From the NCBI GenBank assembly GCA_033032175.1, contig CM065325.1:1888930-1952929 (forward strand): a stretch of DNA of 64,000 nucleotides, in the 5' to 3' direction. Numbering within the stretch: position 1 is the stretch's first letter; each line of letters begins with the position of its first letter. Positions 36,075 to 47,969 of this stretch are shown in pieces. The translations under genes and the position numbers were made by a program. The stretch is from Saturnia japonica. Taxonomy: Eukaryota > Arthropoda > Insecta > Lepidoptera > Saturniidae. The notes beneath the pieces were generated by a model that was given only the letters and a program-made list of their open reading frames with translations, searched no databases and had not been told where the DNA came from.

Positions 36075-37199
36075 ACTTTTATAAGCCGTAAAATAATGCA
36101 AAAATTTTTGTTCATCGTAGGTATTGTAATTTTTGGTGTTAAAAATTTTTGACGTGTTCTTCCTATCTTTTCGCGACCTACCCCTTTCTATGCAATAATG
36201 ATCATGGTCTGGACTAATCTGAGGTTTTTAGTATGTAGTTTGGGCTCGGCTGAAAACCAGCGCTATAGCATTTTTGCTATAATATATGCTGAACTGATGT
36301 CCCTTTTGATCTTAAGTACGGCTTTTGTGTGTATAAATATATAAATTTAATTAGTAATATTTTTATTGTAATTCCTTTTTTAATGTGTTGTGTTAATTAT
36401 GTCCGTATTTTTAGTGTCAAATAAATGTTCTTTCTTTCTTTCCTTCAAAAATTTTATTTTTGTTAGTTATTAACCGGTCAGTTGACAGACTTTTAAAAAT
36501 CGTCAAGTTGAGTAATAATAAAATTAAGTGAAGAAAATCATTACTGCTTAATAAACGCGTGTGAAACTGTAGGACACCGCTAGTTATTTGTATTCCTATA
36601 GTAAAACTGAAAGCTTTCAAACCATGGAAAAACTGAAGCGCAGCGAAGATCAATCAATTCTATCAATATCAATTCTCCGGCTTGTCCAGTAGATAATAAT
36701 AGAAGCAAGAACTCAAAAGAAAAGATCTTATGTTCTGATATTCCATAACCGGTATAGAAAATGATGATGATGATGCTAAGGAAATGAAATAAAATATTTA
36801 TTCTTAAGAACAAAACACCCTATAACATAATGTAGATTGTAGACTAATTAAAAAATATAAAGTAAATCGGGGAACTGTTCACATTAATTTAATAATATTA
36901 ACATACACAAAAATACATAAAAAAGTAATAATATAAATGGTCCAGCGACGTAGCCTTCCATTAAGAAATGGCGTCCAACTCAGCATAATATGCTGAAGTA
37001 CCACGGGGCACTTAGCGCTGATATTCAGCTGGAACCCCAAAGCAAGTCACGGTGCACCAACAATAATCCATCAAAAAATTAAACACATAAATAACAATAA
37101 TAATTCACTACTAGGTATACTCCTCTCAAACGCAAAGGACCAACCTCAAGAGTAGTATCCAAAGACCGTGACCACTCTCGGGAAGTGGTTTAACGACTG

Positions 37200-37960
37200 A
37201 CGAATAACCATCAACCCCTCGAAGAACGCAGCGGTGCTCTTCGACAAAACTTCCTCAGGGATACCGAAGAGCCTCAAGCGTTATCCCTTTGAACTCTTCG
37301 GTAATCCGATTCCCTGGGTAAAGGAGACCAAATATCTAGGTGTAACCCTAGATAGTAGACTTTCCTTCATACGTCACGTCACTCTGGTTAGGAAAAGGGC
37401 CGCCTGGACCCTGGCCCCGGTTGCATCCTGTATTATGTTTTGTAAGCAAAATGTCCACGAGACACAAGCTTGCGCTCTATAAGATGTGTATCCGTCCGAT
37501 AACGACATATAGTCGCGCTGCGTTCGCACATATGTCAAGATATAACTGGAAACGGTTACAAGCCATCCAAAATAGGTTTCTTCACCGCTTTACTGGGGCC
37601 CCTCAGTATGTTCGTATGGATGATCTCCATAGAGATATGGACCTTCCTTCGATACATGCCTAGGCCAAATACCTTTCTCGCTCCTACTTCGACACCGCGT
37701 CGAATCACGCGAATCCTTTAATCAAAGCGGCAGCTACTGTACCCGTCCCCAATGCCTGCCGGCGTAAACGTCGGCCCCGTAACATCTTCACCGATCCGCT
37801 TGACCAAATCGAAACAGCAAACGCGTTTTATTGCACCGTCTATCCAAACAGAGCGTGCCAGCGCCCACGCCTGCGTTACCACCGTTCTCTCCGCAGAGGA
37901 CGGGTGGTCAATTTCGCTCCCACACACCCGTCACGTCCACCCTGTCTAGTGGCAACCCAA
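37200..37960 (+). pseudogene. Jockey/R1-type LINE reverse-transcriptase C-terminus
   Basis: Reads '…NPIPWVKETKYLGVTLDSRLSF…HV' then, after a frame change near 37440, 'ALYKMCIRPITTYSRAAFAHM', 'LQAIQNRFLHRFTGAPQYVR' and 'DLHRDMDLPSI', the post-catalytic region of jockey-type elements. A stop and the shift show it is dead. The catalytic core is missing. Confidence 0.75.
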
Positions 37961-38680
37961 GCCTAGGTCCGTTCCTCGGTGTGAAGCCCTTGGGTCAGGC
38001 AGCCACCCGCGCGATACAAGTGACACTATACGTGCAACACTTAGCTACCCACATACAACATTATACACGTATGAACATACACACATGCACACCACACAGG
38101 TACATGGGTTCTGTAAGGGACCTTTTTTTTTTTTTCTTTCTAGTTAGTCATGCGCTAGTTAGTGTAGAAAAACCATTCCGATCACTAAATACACATACGC
38201 ATGTTTCCCTCTTTCCTCCGAGGAGGAGGGGAACATGTATACAAGTATATGTTAGTTAGCTCGAATTCGTAGGAGTAGGGAATTAGTTAGATCGCGACCT
38301 ATTCGCATGCGTGACGACCGCTCGAGCCGAGGTTCGGCCACTCTGGCACCCTCGTGCGAGTCGTCCAAAACTTTCGCGGCTGAGTGCCCTAAGCGCTCGC
38401 CCCCAAGTCGTGTGAAGCTGTAAAAGCTGCAGCGGCTCTGTTTTTGGATAGGGCCCCTAAGGCTAACAGTGTAGTCAGTTCAAAAAAAACAGGCCCCGAG
38501 GCAGTTCAGTTTTGAATTATAAAGCGATAACATCGAGCGATAAAGGAAGTGAAACCACAGTAAAATAAATAACAGTGTTGTGAGTTCATGAAATTTGTAA
38601 CTGTGTGAAGTTCGAATAAAACTTCTTCACGTAATCATCGGCATTTTTATTACCAACGGGTGTAACAATATATTCAAGCA
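37961..38680 (+). repeat. Non-coding transposon sequence with LTR-like 3' end
   Basis: GC-richer than its surroundings. It ends 'aataaaacttcttcacgtaa…' to 'gggtgtaaca', closely parallel to the end of the LTR at 43212-44099 ('…cggatgtaaca'). The 5' limit could not be set. Confidence 0.4.
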
Positions 38681-38721
38681 CTCATAAATCCTCAATACAA
38701 GAATCCACAAACACTGCGCCA

Positions 38722-38913
38722 TTAACGAAAATCGTTTGAAATTAATTCTCTAAACATTTGTATGGTATTAATATCGCGCATTGGAGGGGGCAGGTCATTC
38801 CGGCATCGGGTAGTAGCGAGCCTAATACTACCCCGGAAAGAATTGGTAGCATATCGGTAAGTACATAACATGTACTTAGAGGCTCTGTTTCCATAACGGT
38901 TCTGATTTTTCAT
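38722..38913 (-). pseudogene. LINE tail on the minus strand
   Basis: '…LATTRCRNDLPPPMRDINTIQMFRELI' resembles the conserved end of CR1/jockey polyproteins (LWN-x-LP-x-x-IR…). Only 63 codons. Confidence 0.45.
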
Positions 38914-38923
38914 AGGTAAGGGT

Positions 38924-39360
38924 ATTATATTAAAGCACTGCTAATGATTGCACAATAAAAACAAAGTTCAAATTCTGCTTAAATGTAGGGACACCTGATA
39001 GAGACAGTATTAAAGTCGTGGATAATGAAAGGGTTTAAAACAGTAAAATTTTAATAAGATGAACTTTCATTCACGTCTCGAGTACAATATTAATGAGCCC
39101 CAAATTTACAATACCTCCAATATTTTGTACTTGTAAAAAATATTATAATGGAAAGGGAACACAACCAAAAGAATATCTTGAAACGTTAATTGTGCATTAA
39201 TATGCACAAATACCCAATTACGAATAAAATGTTCTTTATCGTTAGGACAAAGATACATTAAATTAATTTGAATTTGAATTTATATCACGCGATAATTGGA
39301 GACTTATAAAAAGAGACAGTTGTTGTCACAATCCACAGCAAAATTGAATTCATTGGAAAA
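38924..39360 (+). promoter_or_regulatory. Proximal upstream region of gene D, TATA-like box at 39305-39312
   Basis: The conserved blocks ('aacgttaattgtgcattaat', 'acccaattacg', 'tttatcgttag', 'gcgataattgg') survive, with TATAAAAA 56 bp before the ATG. The distal block is displaced upstream by the 2.2-kb insertion. Confidence 0.55.
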
Positions 39361-41277
39361 ATGCATACCCGAATATCAGTTTTGCTTGTATTATTGCAGT
39401 GCCTAATGGCAAATATAACATGTGAAGAACTACATGGTAAGGTAAATTAATTAGATAATTATTCAAATATGTATAAAAGAAAAAACTCATCTTTTAAAAT
39501 TTACAGAAAGAGCCTCATCTTAGTGGACTTTTCGCTCCCGTATTCACGCCAATGAATGACGAGTTGGGAGCTCTAAATTTATCAATCATTCCTGAATATG
39601 CTAAGCACATTAAAAAATCTGGTCTCGATGGAGTTATTGGTACGGAGTGTGCTAGTAAGCCTTTTCTTCTTCATTGCTTATTGTTTTTTTTTTAAAAAGT
39701 TTACTATATACCTACTGTCATTATTGAATTGTTTATTTGTGGTAATTCCTTAAAACTGTCTATGGACTTCTTTATCTCAATCCGAAAAGCAATTAAGCAA
39801 TACACTTTATTTGACCACATTTGTGTTTCTTGACAAAACTTTTTAAGTATTTTTTTACTCAATGAGTTTTTACTCAAATAGCACTCAAAATTATAAATTC
39901 ATAAAAACAGAATGCAAGTAAAACTTCAAATGAATGTTTTGGTGGAATCCTGAGCTACCATGTTGTGGTTTTCATTTTAATTCATTAACATAGACTTTTG
40001 GACCTTATATTAAGTAACAGACTGGCAAGGGCTTTTTGCGGCGCTAAATCAACAAGAAGAAGAAACTTATAATTTCAAATTGCCGCCAAAAAGTTCGTAA
40101 GCCTCTTGGAAGTCTAACCAAAGGTATTGTAGAAAAATAACTAATTAAAAGAAAAGGTATTTTTCCAATATCCCTTAAAATAAGGTTTAAAAATGCATCA
40201 TTATAATGAGATGTAGCGCCAATATCGGCACCTAATCATGTTACATTATTTTATAAAGTACGATATTTCACACATTATACTATCAAACCTAACATCTATT
40301 GGTAAAATTAACAATGCTGGTGATATTTTTCTTACAGTGGCTGGAATCGGAGGGGACGGTTTGAACCTCGGCTTCAGCGAGAAGAAGAAGTTAATTGACG
40401 CATGGATGTCAGCAGGCAAGCCGCTGGGTATTAAAATCATAGCGCAAATTGGAGGAATCGCTCATCCCAGTATTCTGGAACTGGTAAAATATTAATTTGT
40501 ATACATCCATTGCTTAAGGTTTGAAATGTGTCGAATAATAGCATAAGTAAGCTATAACGTAAATTCATCCCTAAACACGTATCCATACATCCGTGCGTGT
40601 TACTATACATATTGCTGATGAAATGAATATATGCTATTGCAAATGCGATTTAGTCAGGTACAAGTCTTGCAAGGATCCATTCTGAAAAACATACTGAAAA
40701 TGAAAAACACGTTGCAGTGACATTCTTCTTCGCAATAAATTTTAAGATAATTCAGAGAAGATCAACTTACCCTGATACTTTTAGTTAGTTGTTAGTTATT
40801 TATTGTCACTGTATTTTTTGGAAGACGATATCGCTTTCAATGACATTTAAATGTCTATCTGGCGTACGCTTTAATCGAATTACAGTACTACGAGCAATGT
40901 CTTTAGTGCGGTCAAATCTATAATATATACTATGTCGTCCAAACCCCTTCGAATTTGTGGCAAAGTGTTTGTTTTATTATACAAAAATTTGCCCTTTTCT
41001 GAAATCTGTTTTAGAAGTCGTTGAGCGCAATAGAAAAAAAAGATTACGAACTGTTTCCCACAAAAATTATAAAGACTATAATATCTTTTTAGGCAGAGTA
41101 CGCAGTTACCTTAAAAGTGGATGGAGTTTTAGTACTTCCACCACTAAGCCCCATACCGCTTGCCCTCGAGCAGTTTGCAAGATCAATAGAGAATCTAGCA
41201 AAAGTTACAAAGTCTTTACCAATTATCTACGATGACGAAGTTTTCGGTGCTATTAAACATGGTAATATAAAGTATAT

Positions 41278-41664
41278 ATTATAAAATAATTATGTAATGG
41301 TATTGATTGGCCATTGGGTAGCTGGGCGAGAATGTAAGGAAAACTGTTACTCTTGTGCAGTTATTTCTTTTCGCGTCTGGCAACGGACGAACACTTAAAA
41401 ATTTTCCCGCTTACGCGCTTTTTGCACTCTTACCTTTCACGATCTACACTTTGATTTTAAACACCATGCCTCACGCAACTTACACGTTAATATGCACCAC
41501 GTAAGGTCTGGGATTCCGGGGAGCTGAACAACGAGGAGGAATTGCTCGGTAAATGAAATTCTGCTCATTGTTTCTCGGAGATTCTATGTTTGTATCACAC
41601 TTCATACCCCCGGGCAAGTCGGAGACCCGGAGAACTACCAGCCCCCAGGTTAGTTTTTTACCAG
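41278..41664. mobile_element. ~390-bp insertion in gene D intron 4
   Basis: A, B and C read 'aatataaag-taaaataaatcata'. D has about 390 extra bases with 'gtatat' on both sides (41272-41277 and 41665-41670), a likely 6-bp target duplication. GC-richer than the intron, no open frame; possibly a solo LTR or non-autonomous element. Confidence 0.55.
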
Positions 41665-43211
41665 GTATATAAATCATAATGATGATAGAGAAAATGTTCA
41701 AATATGAAGAAGAAGAACTAATAAAAAATTTATGATGAATTTTTGTAATTCGTTTTGGCCAAAATCTCACCAGTTGTTCACTGATGATGTGCTCCTAGAT
41801 GGTAACATACTAAACCTAGTGGAAGGTCTGGCTCTCTAGTACAGCTGCCGGAGCATACCTATAAGTATAAGGCGAAATATTTTCTACATGATGGTACATA
41901 GTAGCTAGCCAAGCGGGCATTAGGAAAAGCCCTAACACGTTACTATGATTTCATCACGATCATTTTCTTCACCGAAAGCTGATCCTTCTTATTGCAGGGA
42001 TTCGAAATCACGTCGATCCTCACGATGTCCATCCACGCTAACACTAAGACGTAATTACTTCAGTCTTCATATATGTCTTAGATATTTATCCCTACCGTCA
42101 TACCCAGGCCGAGTGGAAGAATATAAAAGGCTTAGAGGAGCAGAGAGCATTCTGGCTTGGATTGTCGTATGGTTCACATAATCTAAAGACATTCCTCGTG
42201 ATCAACTTAGTGAAGAATTATAAAGAGGAAGTCAGGATAAACATGATCATGTTTGCTGACATCTTCTTTAATGACGCCCATACTCGTTTAATGTCTCCCC
42301 AAATACATTTTATTTACCTTCTAAAAAAAATTAACTAAAGAAGTCTACAGGTGTAAAATCGGTTGAATATCTAGCAGTAAAGATATAGCGATAATGAAGT
42401 ATACTATGTAATATAAGTATGTATGTGTAAGTATGAATGACATATTGTTATGTTTATTTTAGAATATATAGCAGAGTATTTCAAAAAAGCTTCAGAGAAA
42501 GTTCCACAGTTCAAAGGAATGAAGACAAGCATAAGACAAGCTGTGCTTATAAAGGCAACAACGAAAATAAGACAGGACCAAGAATTATTTATCCTTAATG
42601 ATGTAAGTTAATCCTTTATTATATATTCTTATTCATTACAATGACAGAATTATGAACTCGGTGTGCAAAGCGAGCGGACTTTATTACTCTATTAGTACAA
42701 TTCATTGAGAAAGGGAAACTTACATTGCTTCGGCATGCAGAGAGGATGACTTAAGGTAGAATGTGTAGATAGATTTATAATTGTGAATGGAACGTTGGAA
42801 GAAGAAGAAAGCCTAGACGAACCATGATGAAATCGGGGTAATTCTGAAGAGAGGTCGGGTCAAAAGAACTCTAAACCGACGAGGATACATGAAAAGATTG
42901 ATGAATGTTGAAAAAGATCTATCCGAGATATCGAGTGGAAGGACATGGTCTTTGCCCACCCTGTTCGGGAATGAGGCGTGTTTTATATGTATATGTACAT
43001 AAGTAATTACGATACAAAATTGAAAAAAATAAAAAAAATTGTATAACAGTCGGTGATAATATAGCTTCCTACAAAATTGTAATAGGATAACCGTGAGTCA
43101 TGAATTGGATAAAATAGTAAATTAATTTCACGAATCAGTGAAATTTTATACTCCTCTTTGTTCTTATATAAAGTCAACTATGCCAGTGTCACGTGGATGC
43201 ATATATAATAT

Positions 43212-44099
43212 TGTTACGATCTGACTAAAAAAAGAAAGAAATCACCATTCTCGAAATCTCTGGAACCGTCTAGAATGTATTCGAACCATCGAGTATGTTG
43301 TCATAGATTCGAGGAAGCATTACTTTTATTCACACATACAAGAGACCTTATAGCTGGGATTGCGTCAGAAAATAATTATCTAAAAAACATTCCACTTCTT
43401 TTAAAAACGATGACTCATGTTGTTTACAACCTATTTACGAGTGCAAGTAGTTTCTTGTAATTTCGGTATAGTTTTATTTGAGTATAAGCGAGCCATATTT
43501 CGACCCAAGACAGTTTTATTTTTACAAGCTAAGTGTTGATCAAGTAATAAAGGAAGAAGACATCTATAGGAGGACCATAGAGAGAGAAACAGTGAGTACT
43601 TCAAGACTACATCGACCCTTCGAGTCTCATATGTAGTAAAAGCCAAAACACGACTTTAGGGAAAACGCAAAAAAAACCGAATAAGTGGAAATAAAAATGT
43701 TTATAACTTTTTTCTTTAAAGAGCTATTTTCATACAAAAAAATGTTTTATAAACAATATTGAAACAAAGACTTTATTTACGACAATTGACCAACGACTAT
43801 AATGTCAAGTACGACAACAAATAAAAGAAAAACTGAATTTGGTTGCTAAAGAATCTGAATAGTAAAAGACATTTTTATTGAAATATCAAAAGTTGAAATA
43901 TACAGATCGATAGAGCTCGTGAAAGTACTCAAGACAGCGTTTAAAGTCGATTTTGGGCAAAATGGCTTTTACTACATTGGAGACTCGAAGTGTCGACATT
44001 TCATGAAGCTACTTGCGAGTATGTTTAAATGGTGTTTTGGAATATGAATAAATTGTTTACGCGTAATATATCGGCATTTTACTATCCACGGATGTAACA
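43212..44099 (+). mobile_element. Probable solo LTR in gene D intron 5
   Basis: Starts TGTTACGATC and ends GGATGTAACA, short inverted ends of the TG…CA type. A polyadenylation-like 'gaataaattg' lies 50 bp before the end. It sits in the intron between exons 5 and 6, next to sequence collinear with gene C. Length 888 bp. No clean target duplication; no internal coding region. Confidence 0.6.
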
Positions 44100-44441
44100 A
44101 TTAACATCATAATTCTAATCTTCAGATTTCTAACGACACTTTAAAAAGATGGTGGCTCTGTTGTTAAAACTATTTAGTGAGTTTTTGTGGAAGTTATTAT
44201 TAATTCACTTCAATTCTGCACACTACCCAAACTGTATCACGCAAAACACCACAATATAGGTCCTCCAAATAAGATTACTTTATGAATTAAAATAAAAACC
44301 ACAACATGACAGATCAAGATGCTACCAAGAGTTTCACTGAATGTTTATTTCTAAATTTATTAATACGAAATGAAGACTATAGTAAAGTCACTTAAAGAAA
44401 TATGGTCAAGTTCTGTTTAGTAATTGAATGCAATTTTAAAT

Positions 44442-45055
44442 ACTTCACAGGAAGCAGTTGCAACAGGAATTCTATTAGGATACGACTCTTTCATCACACC
44501 CTCTCTGAATATCTTCCCGGAACTTGTAAAGAAGATAATAGCATCCGTTAAATCAGCAGACCTCCACGCAGCTCGGAAGTACCAAGAGAAACTTACTAAA
44601 CTTATTGTATTTATTAAATCACAAGGTAATTAATTGAATCCATGTATTGGATATATCATAATTACTCACCAGTTTTGATGAGGTCAGGGTCGGGATACTT
44701 GGATTCCACCAGATTCACAGTTTTTTGTATTTTTCTTAAATTTTTGTCACTTCACAGGAAGCAGTTGCAACAGGAATTCTATTAGGATACGACTCTTTCA
44801 TCACACCCTCTCTGAATATCTTCCCGGAACTTGTAAAGAAGATAATAGCATCCGTTAAATCAGCAGACCTCCACGCAGCTCGGAAGTACCAAGAGAAACT
44901 TACTAAACTTATTGTATTTATTAAATCACAAGGTAATTAATTGAATCCATGTATTGGATATATCATAATTACTCACCAGTTTTGATGAGGTCAGGGTCGG
45001 GATACTTGGATTCCACCAGATTCACAGTTTTTTGTATTTTTCTTAAATTTTTGTC
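44442..45055 (+). repeat. Perfect 307-bp tandem duplication carrying exon 6 of gene D
   Basis: Units 44442-44748 and 44749-45055 read identically from 'acttcacagg' (the exon 6 acceptor) to 'aaatttttgtc'. Each holds exon 6 plus the first part of an inserted sequence in intron 6. The left unit is cut at 'ttttgtc', where the right unit begins. Confidence 0.9.
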
Positions 45056-45233
45056 GGCAACGGTGTTCGTGCCGGTGCGCGCGCGCGAGAAGAGACGGTT
45101 GGAATAGTAAGGGGTAGGGGGGTGAAAGGAGCACCAAAATGGTTGGCAATTGCGATCCACCAATCAAATTGGCCCATATCGAAACGTGTACGTTTTGTTC
45201 CGTTTTATGCAGACTTTGACTTAACACCATGAT
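44973..45233 (-). other. GC-richer insert in gene D intron 6 with an exon-like minus-strand reading
   Basis: A, B and C have a short intron of about 93 bp; D has about 260 extra bases between 'cataattac' and 'ataacatct', plus a truncated copy at 44666-44748. On the minus strand part of it reads DKNLRKIQKTVNLVESKYPD followed by PDLIKTG and a good donor (G|gtgagt). This looks like captured exon sequence from an unrelated gene or a transposon. Family not recognised. Confidence 0.45.
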
Positions 45234-45700
45234 TGCATAACATCTTTATATAGGAGTTAAAGAAGTAAAGAGAAAGAAATTTACAACAAACCTTTTCTTT
45301 CGCAGGATCCGATGATATAACACCATTTAAGGTAACTTTCCAAATAATAACCAGCATCAAGGTTGGCCCATCAAGATTTATTGAAACCTGTGTCCCAGAA
45401 AGGAATTAGAGCAATTAAAGCCATATTAAGAGATGAGGGTATTAAAATTGCCAAATAAGTAAATGTATGAATCAAGACCTGAGGCGACGTAGAGGCCTAT
45501 CGTATTATTTATTATGTTTGATGCAATAAACTCTTTATGTTTTTCTTTTAAATTATGTACTTTTTACTTTAAATACATACACTAATATTGTGAAGTTTAA
45601 GAGATTGTTTGTTCGTTTGTTTGAGTGCAGTAATCTTTGGAACAACCAATAACATTTCTAAAATTATTTTTGCATTTTATAGCTTGCAAATTTGCTTGTC

Positions 45701-46209
45701 GTTTATAGTTACTAATCTGCTCTTTAGAGTCGTATAGCATAAGCTTTTATAGCTTATATTCTATCTCAATAAATAGGCTAACATCGCAAAAATATTTTTT
45801 TTAAAATCTGACTGAGTAGTTCCAGAGATTAGCGCGTTCACACAAACAAAAAACATGCAATCTCTTAAGTTTTAGTAGAGAACGTTGCGTAGAGAACGAA
45901 TTTGAATAACGCAATTCGGTTCATAAGTTTAAAAATAATGGTTACATTAATCAGGACATGAAAAACAGGATAAATAAATGCAGGGTGGATAAAAGTGGCG
46001 ACAGTGTTCCTCTAACACCTCTGAAATTTAAGGAAAAGTGTATAAAGCCATTATAAGACCTGGTGTGAAAGTTAGGCAACAAAAGAGACGGATGTGAATG
46101 TGGCAGAGATGCGAATGTTAAGATAAATGTGTGGTGTAAATATAATGTATAACCAAGTCCGGTGAAGCTGTAAAAGCCGTCAGATAGTCTTAAAAGTCTT
46201 AAAACATCA
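45701..46209. other. Intergenic, no gene seen
   Basis: AT-rich sequence after unit D; includes a stretch at 46140-46175 ('gtgaagctgtaaaagc') also present at 38410-38430, so probably transposon-derived. Confidence 0.4.
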
Positions 46210-47760
46210 GTCTCAGAGGAGTTGAGGGGTTACAGGTAAGCGTAGTATTTGCATGTCATAAAGTGGAATAATAGTCATATAACCAGAAGAATTTTAATTA
46301 TGAAGGAGGATGGATATAGGAGATATTGCCTAACTGTGGGAATTTGTCACAGGGTATAATATAATTCATTCGTAGGGAATCGTATTGGCTTATATGCCAT
46401 GACTTTTAATATAGCCCTCTGGGCTCTTTCTATTCAAAGAAATAAGCACTTTCCAGATCCTCCCCAAGCCAGCATAACAATAGGTTACAATTTAATGACC
46501 TAAGGCGAAGTATACTGTTTTCAAAATATCAGAGTCCGCAGTGGTTCTTAATGATTTAAACACAAATATTAGCTTTTTGACTCCAGATATAAGTGAATCT
46601 ACTTATACCTATGTCAAAGTGCTATCAATCAAAGCACTAAGATATTTGATGGTGTGGATACGTTTAATTATAGAACAGCTACATGTTAAATTATCTAATG
46701 AACAACATTTATGAGCTGTTAAACTATAAGAGGAGATAGCCTATCTATAGCTCTATGTAACTCTAGAAGCAATTGTAATAAACTTAGTTTTCTCCAGGTT
46801 CAGCGGTAATAAGTTAGCGAACAGCCATTTCATAACTAAATTTAAAGAATGTTCAGCGTGTGTGCGAGTTTCGGACCAATTCTTACCTCGAACAATAATT
46901 ACGGTATCTTCAGCATAAGTTATGTTATTAGCATTATTAAGAGATAAAATACATAGATCATTTATATAAATTAAAAATAGGGTAGGACCTAGTACACTAC
47001 CTTGAGGTACCCCGTAGGTAAGAAATGCATCTTCACTCATTAAGTTATTAATTTTGACGATTTGTGAGCGATCACTTAAATAGATTTTAAATAAATCAAG
47101 AACTTGACCCCTTACGCCAATCCTTTCAAGTTTATTTAGTAGAATAGGGACAGATACAGTGTCGAATGCCTTAGACAAGTCCAAAAAGATAGCTAAAGTT
47201 TTAAGTCTATTGTCAAGATTTTTACTCATAACCTCATTTAATAATAAAACGGCATCTTCGGTACTTCTACCAGCACGAAAGCCATATTTGATTTTCAGCG
47301 ATAATTTTTCGAGTATTTAGATAACTGATGAGTGTAATATTCAAAATCTTTTCTAATAATTTCGTCAAAACTGATAAAACAGAAATAGGTCTATAATTGT
47401 TGGCAATGCTATTGTCCCCATTTTTATATATCGGATGTACTATCGCTTTTTTTTTAACTGAGGGAAAGACGCCTGTTGAAATACAAGGATTAAAGACGTG
47501 ACAAATCAATGGAACAAGAACGTGTCTGGCTATTTTAATCAAAAAAGCAGGTATCGTATAACCATCCCACCCAACCGCACAATCAATTCTTAAATTAAGA
47601 ATATAGCGTTTAATCCCCTCATTGGTTGTCAAAAACATGGCCATAGCAGATGGCATGTTTTTAAAGAAAAGGTCGTGGATCAAACCTTTGTCAGGCCTGG
47701 ACATTAATTTAGATGCCAGATCGTATCGATTATTAGGCTACACCTCTAAGCTAGCCTTAA
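46210..47760 (-). pseudogene. CR1/jockey-type LINE reverse transcriptase, dead
   Basis: On the minus strand: '…CAVGWDGYTIPAFLIK' (start of RT), 'IVHPIYKNGDNSIANNYRPI', 'SVLTKLLEKI', a frame change, then 'FLDLSKAFDTVSVPILL', 'YGVPQGSVLGPTLFLIYINDL' and 'ITYAEDTVI'. The catalytic YADD is YAED, so one metal-binding Asp is lost. Two open blocks (46753-47229 and 47267-47704) lie in different frames. Decayed thumb sequence continues to about 46220. No endonuclease domain is visible upstream. Confidence 0.85.
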
Positions 47761-47969
47761 ATGTAGATTTTTGCTAATGAAGTCGGTTGTCAAAGCGCTC
47801 ATGGACTGTTTTATCCGCGTGCATTGGCGTAATTTTTAGTGATACATAAGTACAATGTTCTACAAAAATATAGGTCCTTAGTACTAACAAAAAACAGTCC
47901 GCGTTACCATATGCTTATTATCTCTTCTATATAAGCCACTATTAGGTATTTTGCGAAAATCAAAAAGTG

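Larger units (their letters stand above)
36756..38923. mobile_element. 2.2-kb composite insertion in the gene D upstream region
   Basis: The promoter block of A, B and C is continuous, but in D it is split between 'ccataaccggtat' (to 36755) and 'tattatattaaagc' (from 38924). The insert contains a dispersed repeat (36940-37080), a LINE reverse-transcriptase tail (37200-37960), GC-rich non-coding sequence, an LTR-like end 'ggtgtaaca' at about 38677, and a minus-strand LINE tail (38722-38913). Several events are nested here. Confidence 0.65.
39361..45458 (+). pseudogene. Gene D: NAL-like copy with duplicated exon 6 and shifted C-terminus
   Basis: Exons: 39361-39441, 39507-39639, 40338-40483, 41093-41261, 42463-42602, 44451-44625 (identical second copy 44758-44932), 45306-45458. 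Exon 2 has one extra codon (Asp). Its donor is GTACGG instead of the GTAAGT of the sister genes. Motifs: signal peptide MHTRISVLLVLLQCLMANITC; GIGGD for GTTGE; YDDEV for the tyrosine motif; FKGMK retained. A 2-bp deletion in exon 7 after GPSRF shifts the frame to a stop at 45407-45409, giving about 315 residues if one exon 6 is used. Including both exon 6 copies (175 nt each) would also shift the frame. It could still make a protein with an altered tail; pseudogene is my preferred reading. Confidence 0.75.
36075..45700 (+). repeat. Duplication unit D
   Basis: Collinear with the other units from about 36075 to about 45700 but the most diverged and most interrupted. Insertions: 36756-38923, 41278-41664, 43212-44099 and 44973-45233. 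Confidence 0.7.

Noticed and set aside
37831..38259. 142-codon open frame
   Set aside because: It is an alternate frame over the end of the LINE relic and its non-coding tail; composition is driven by the GC-rich element.
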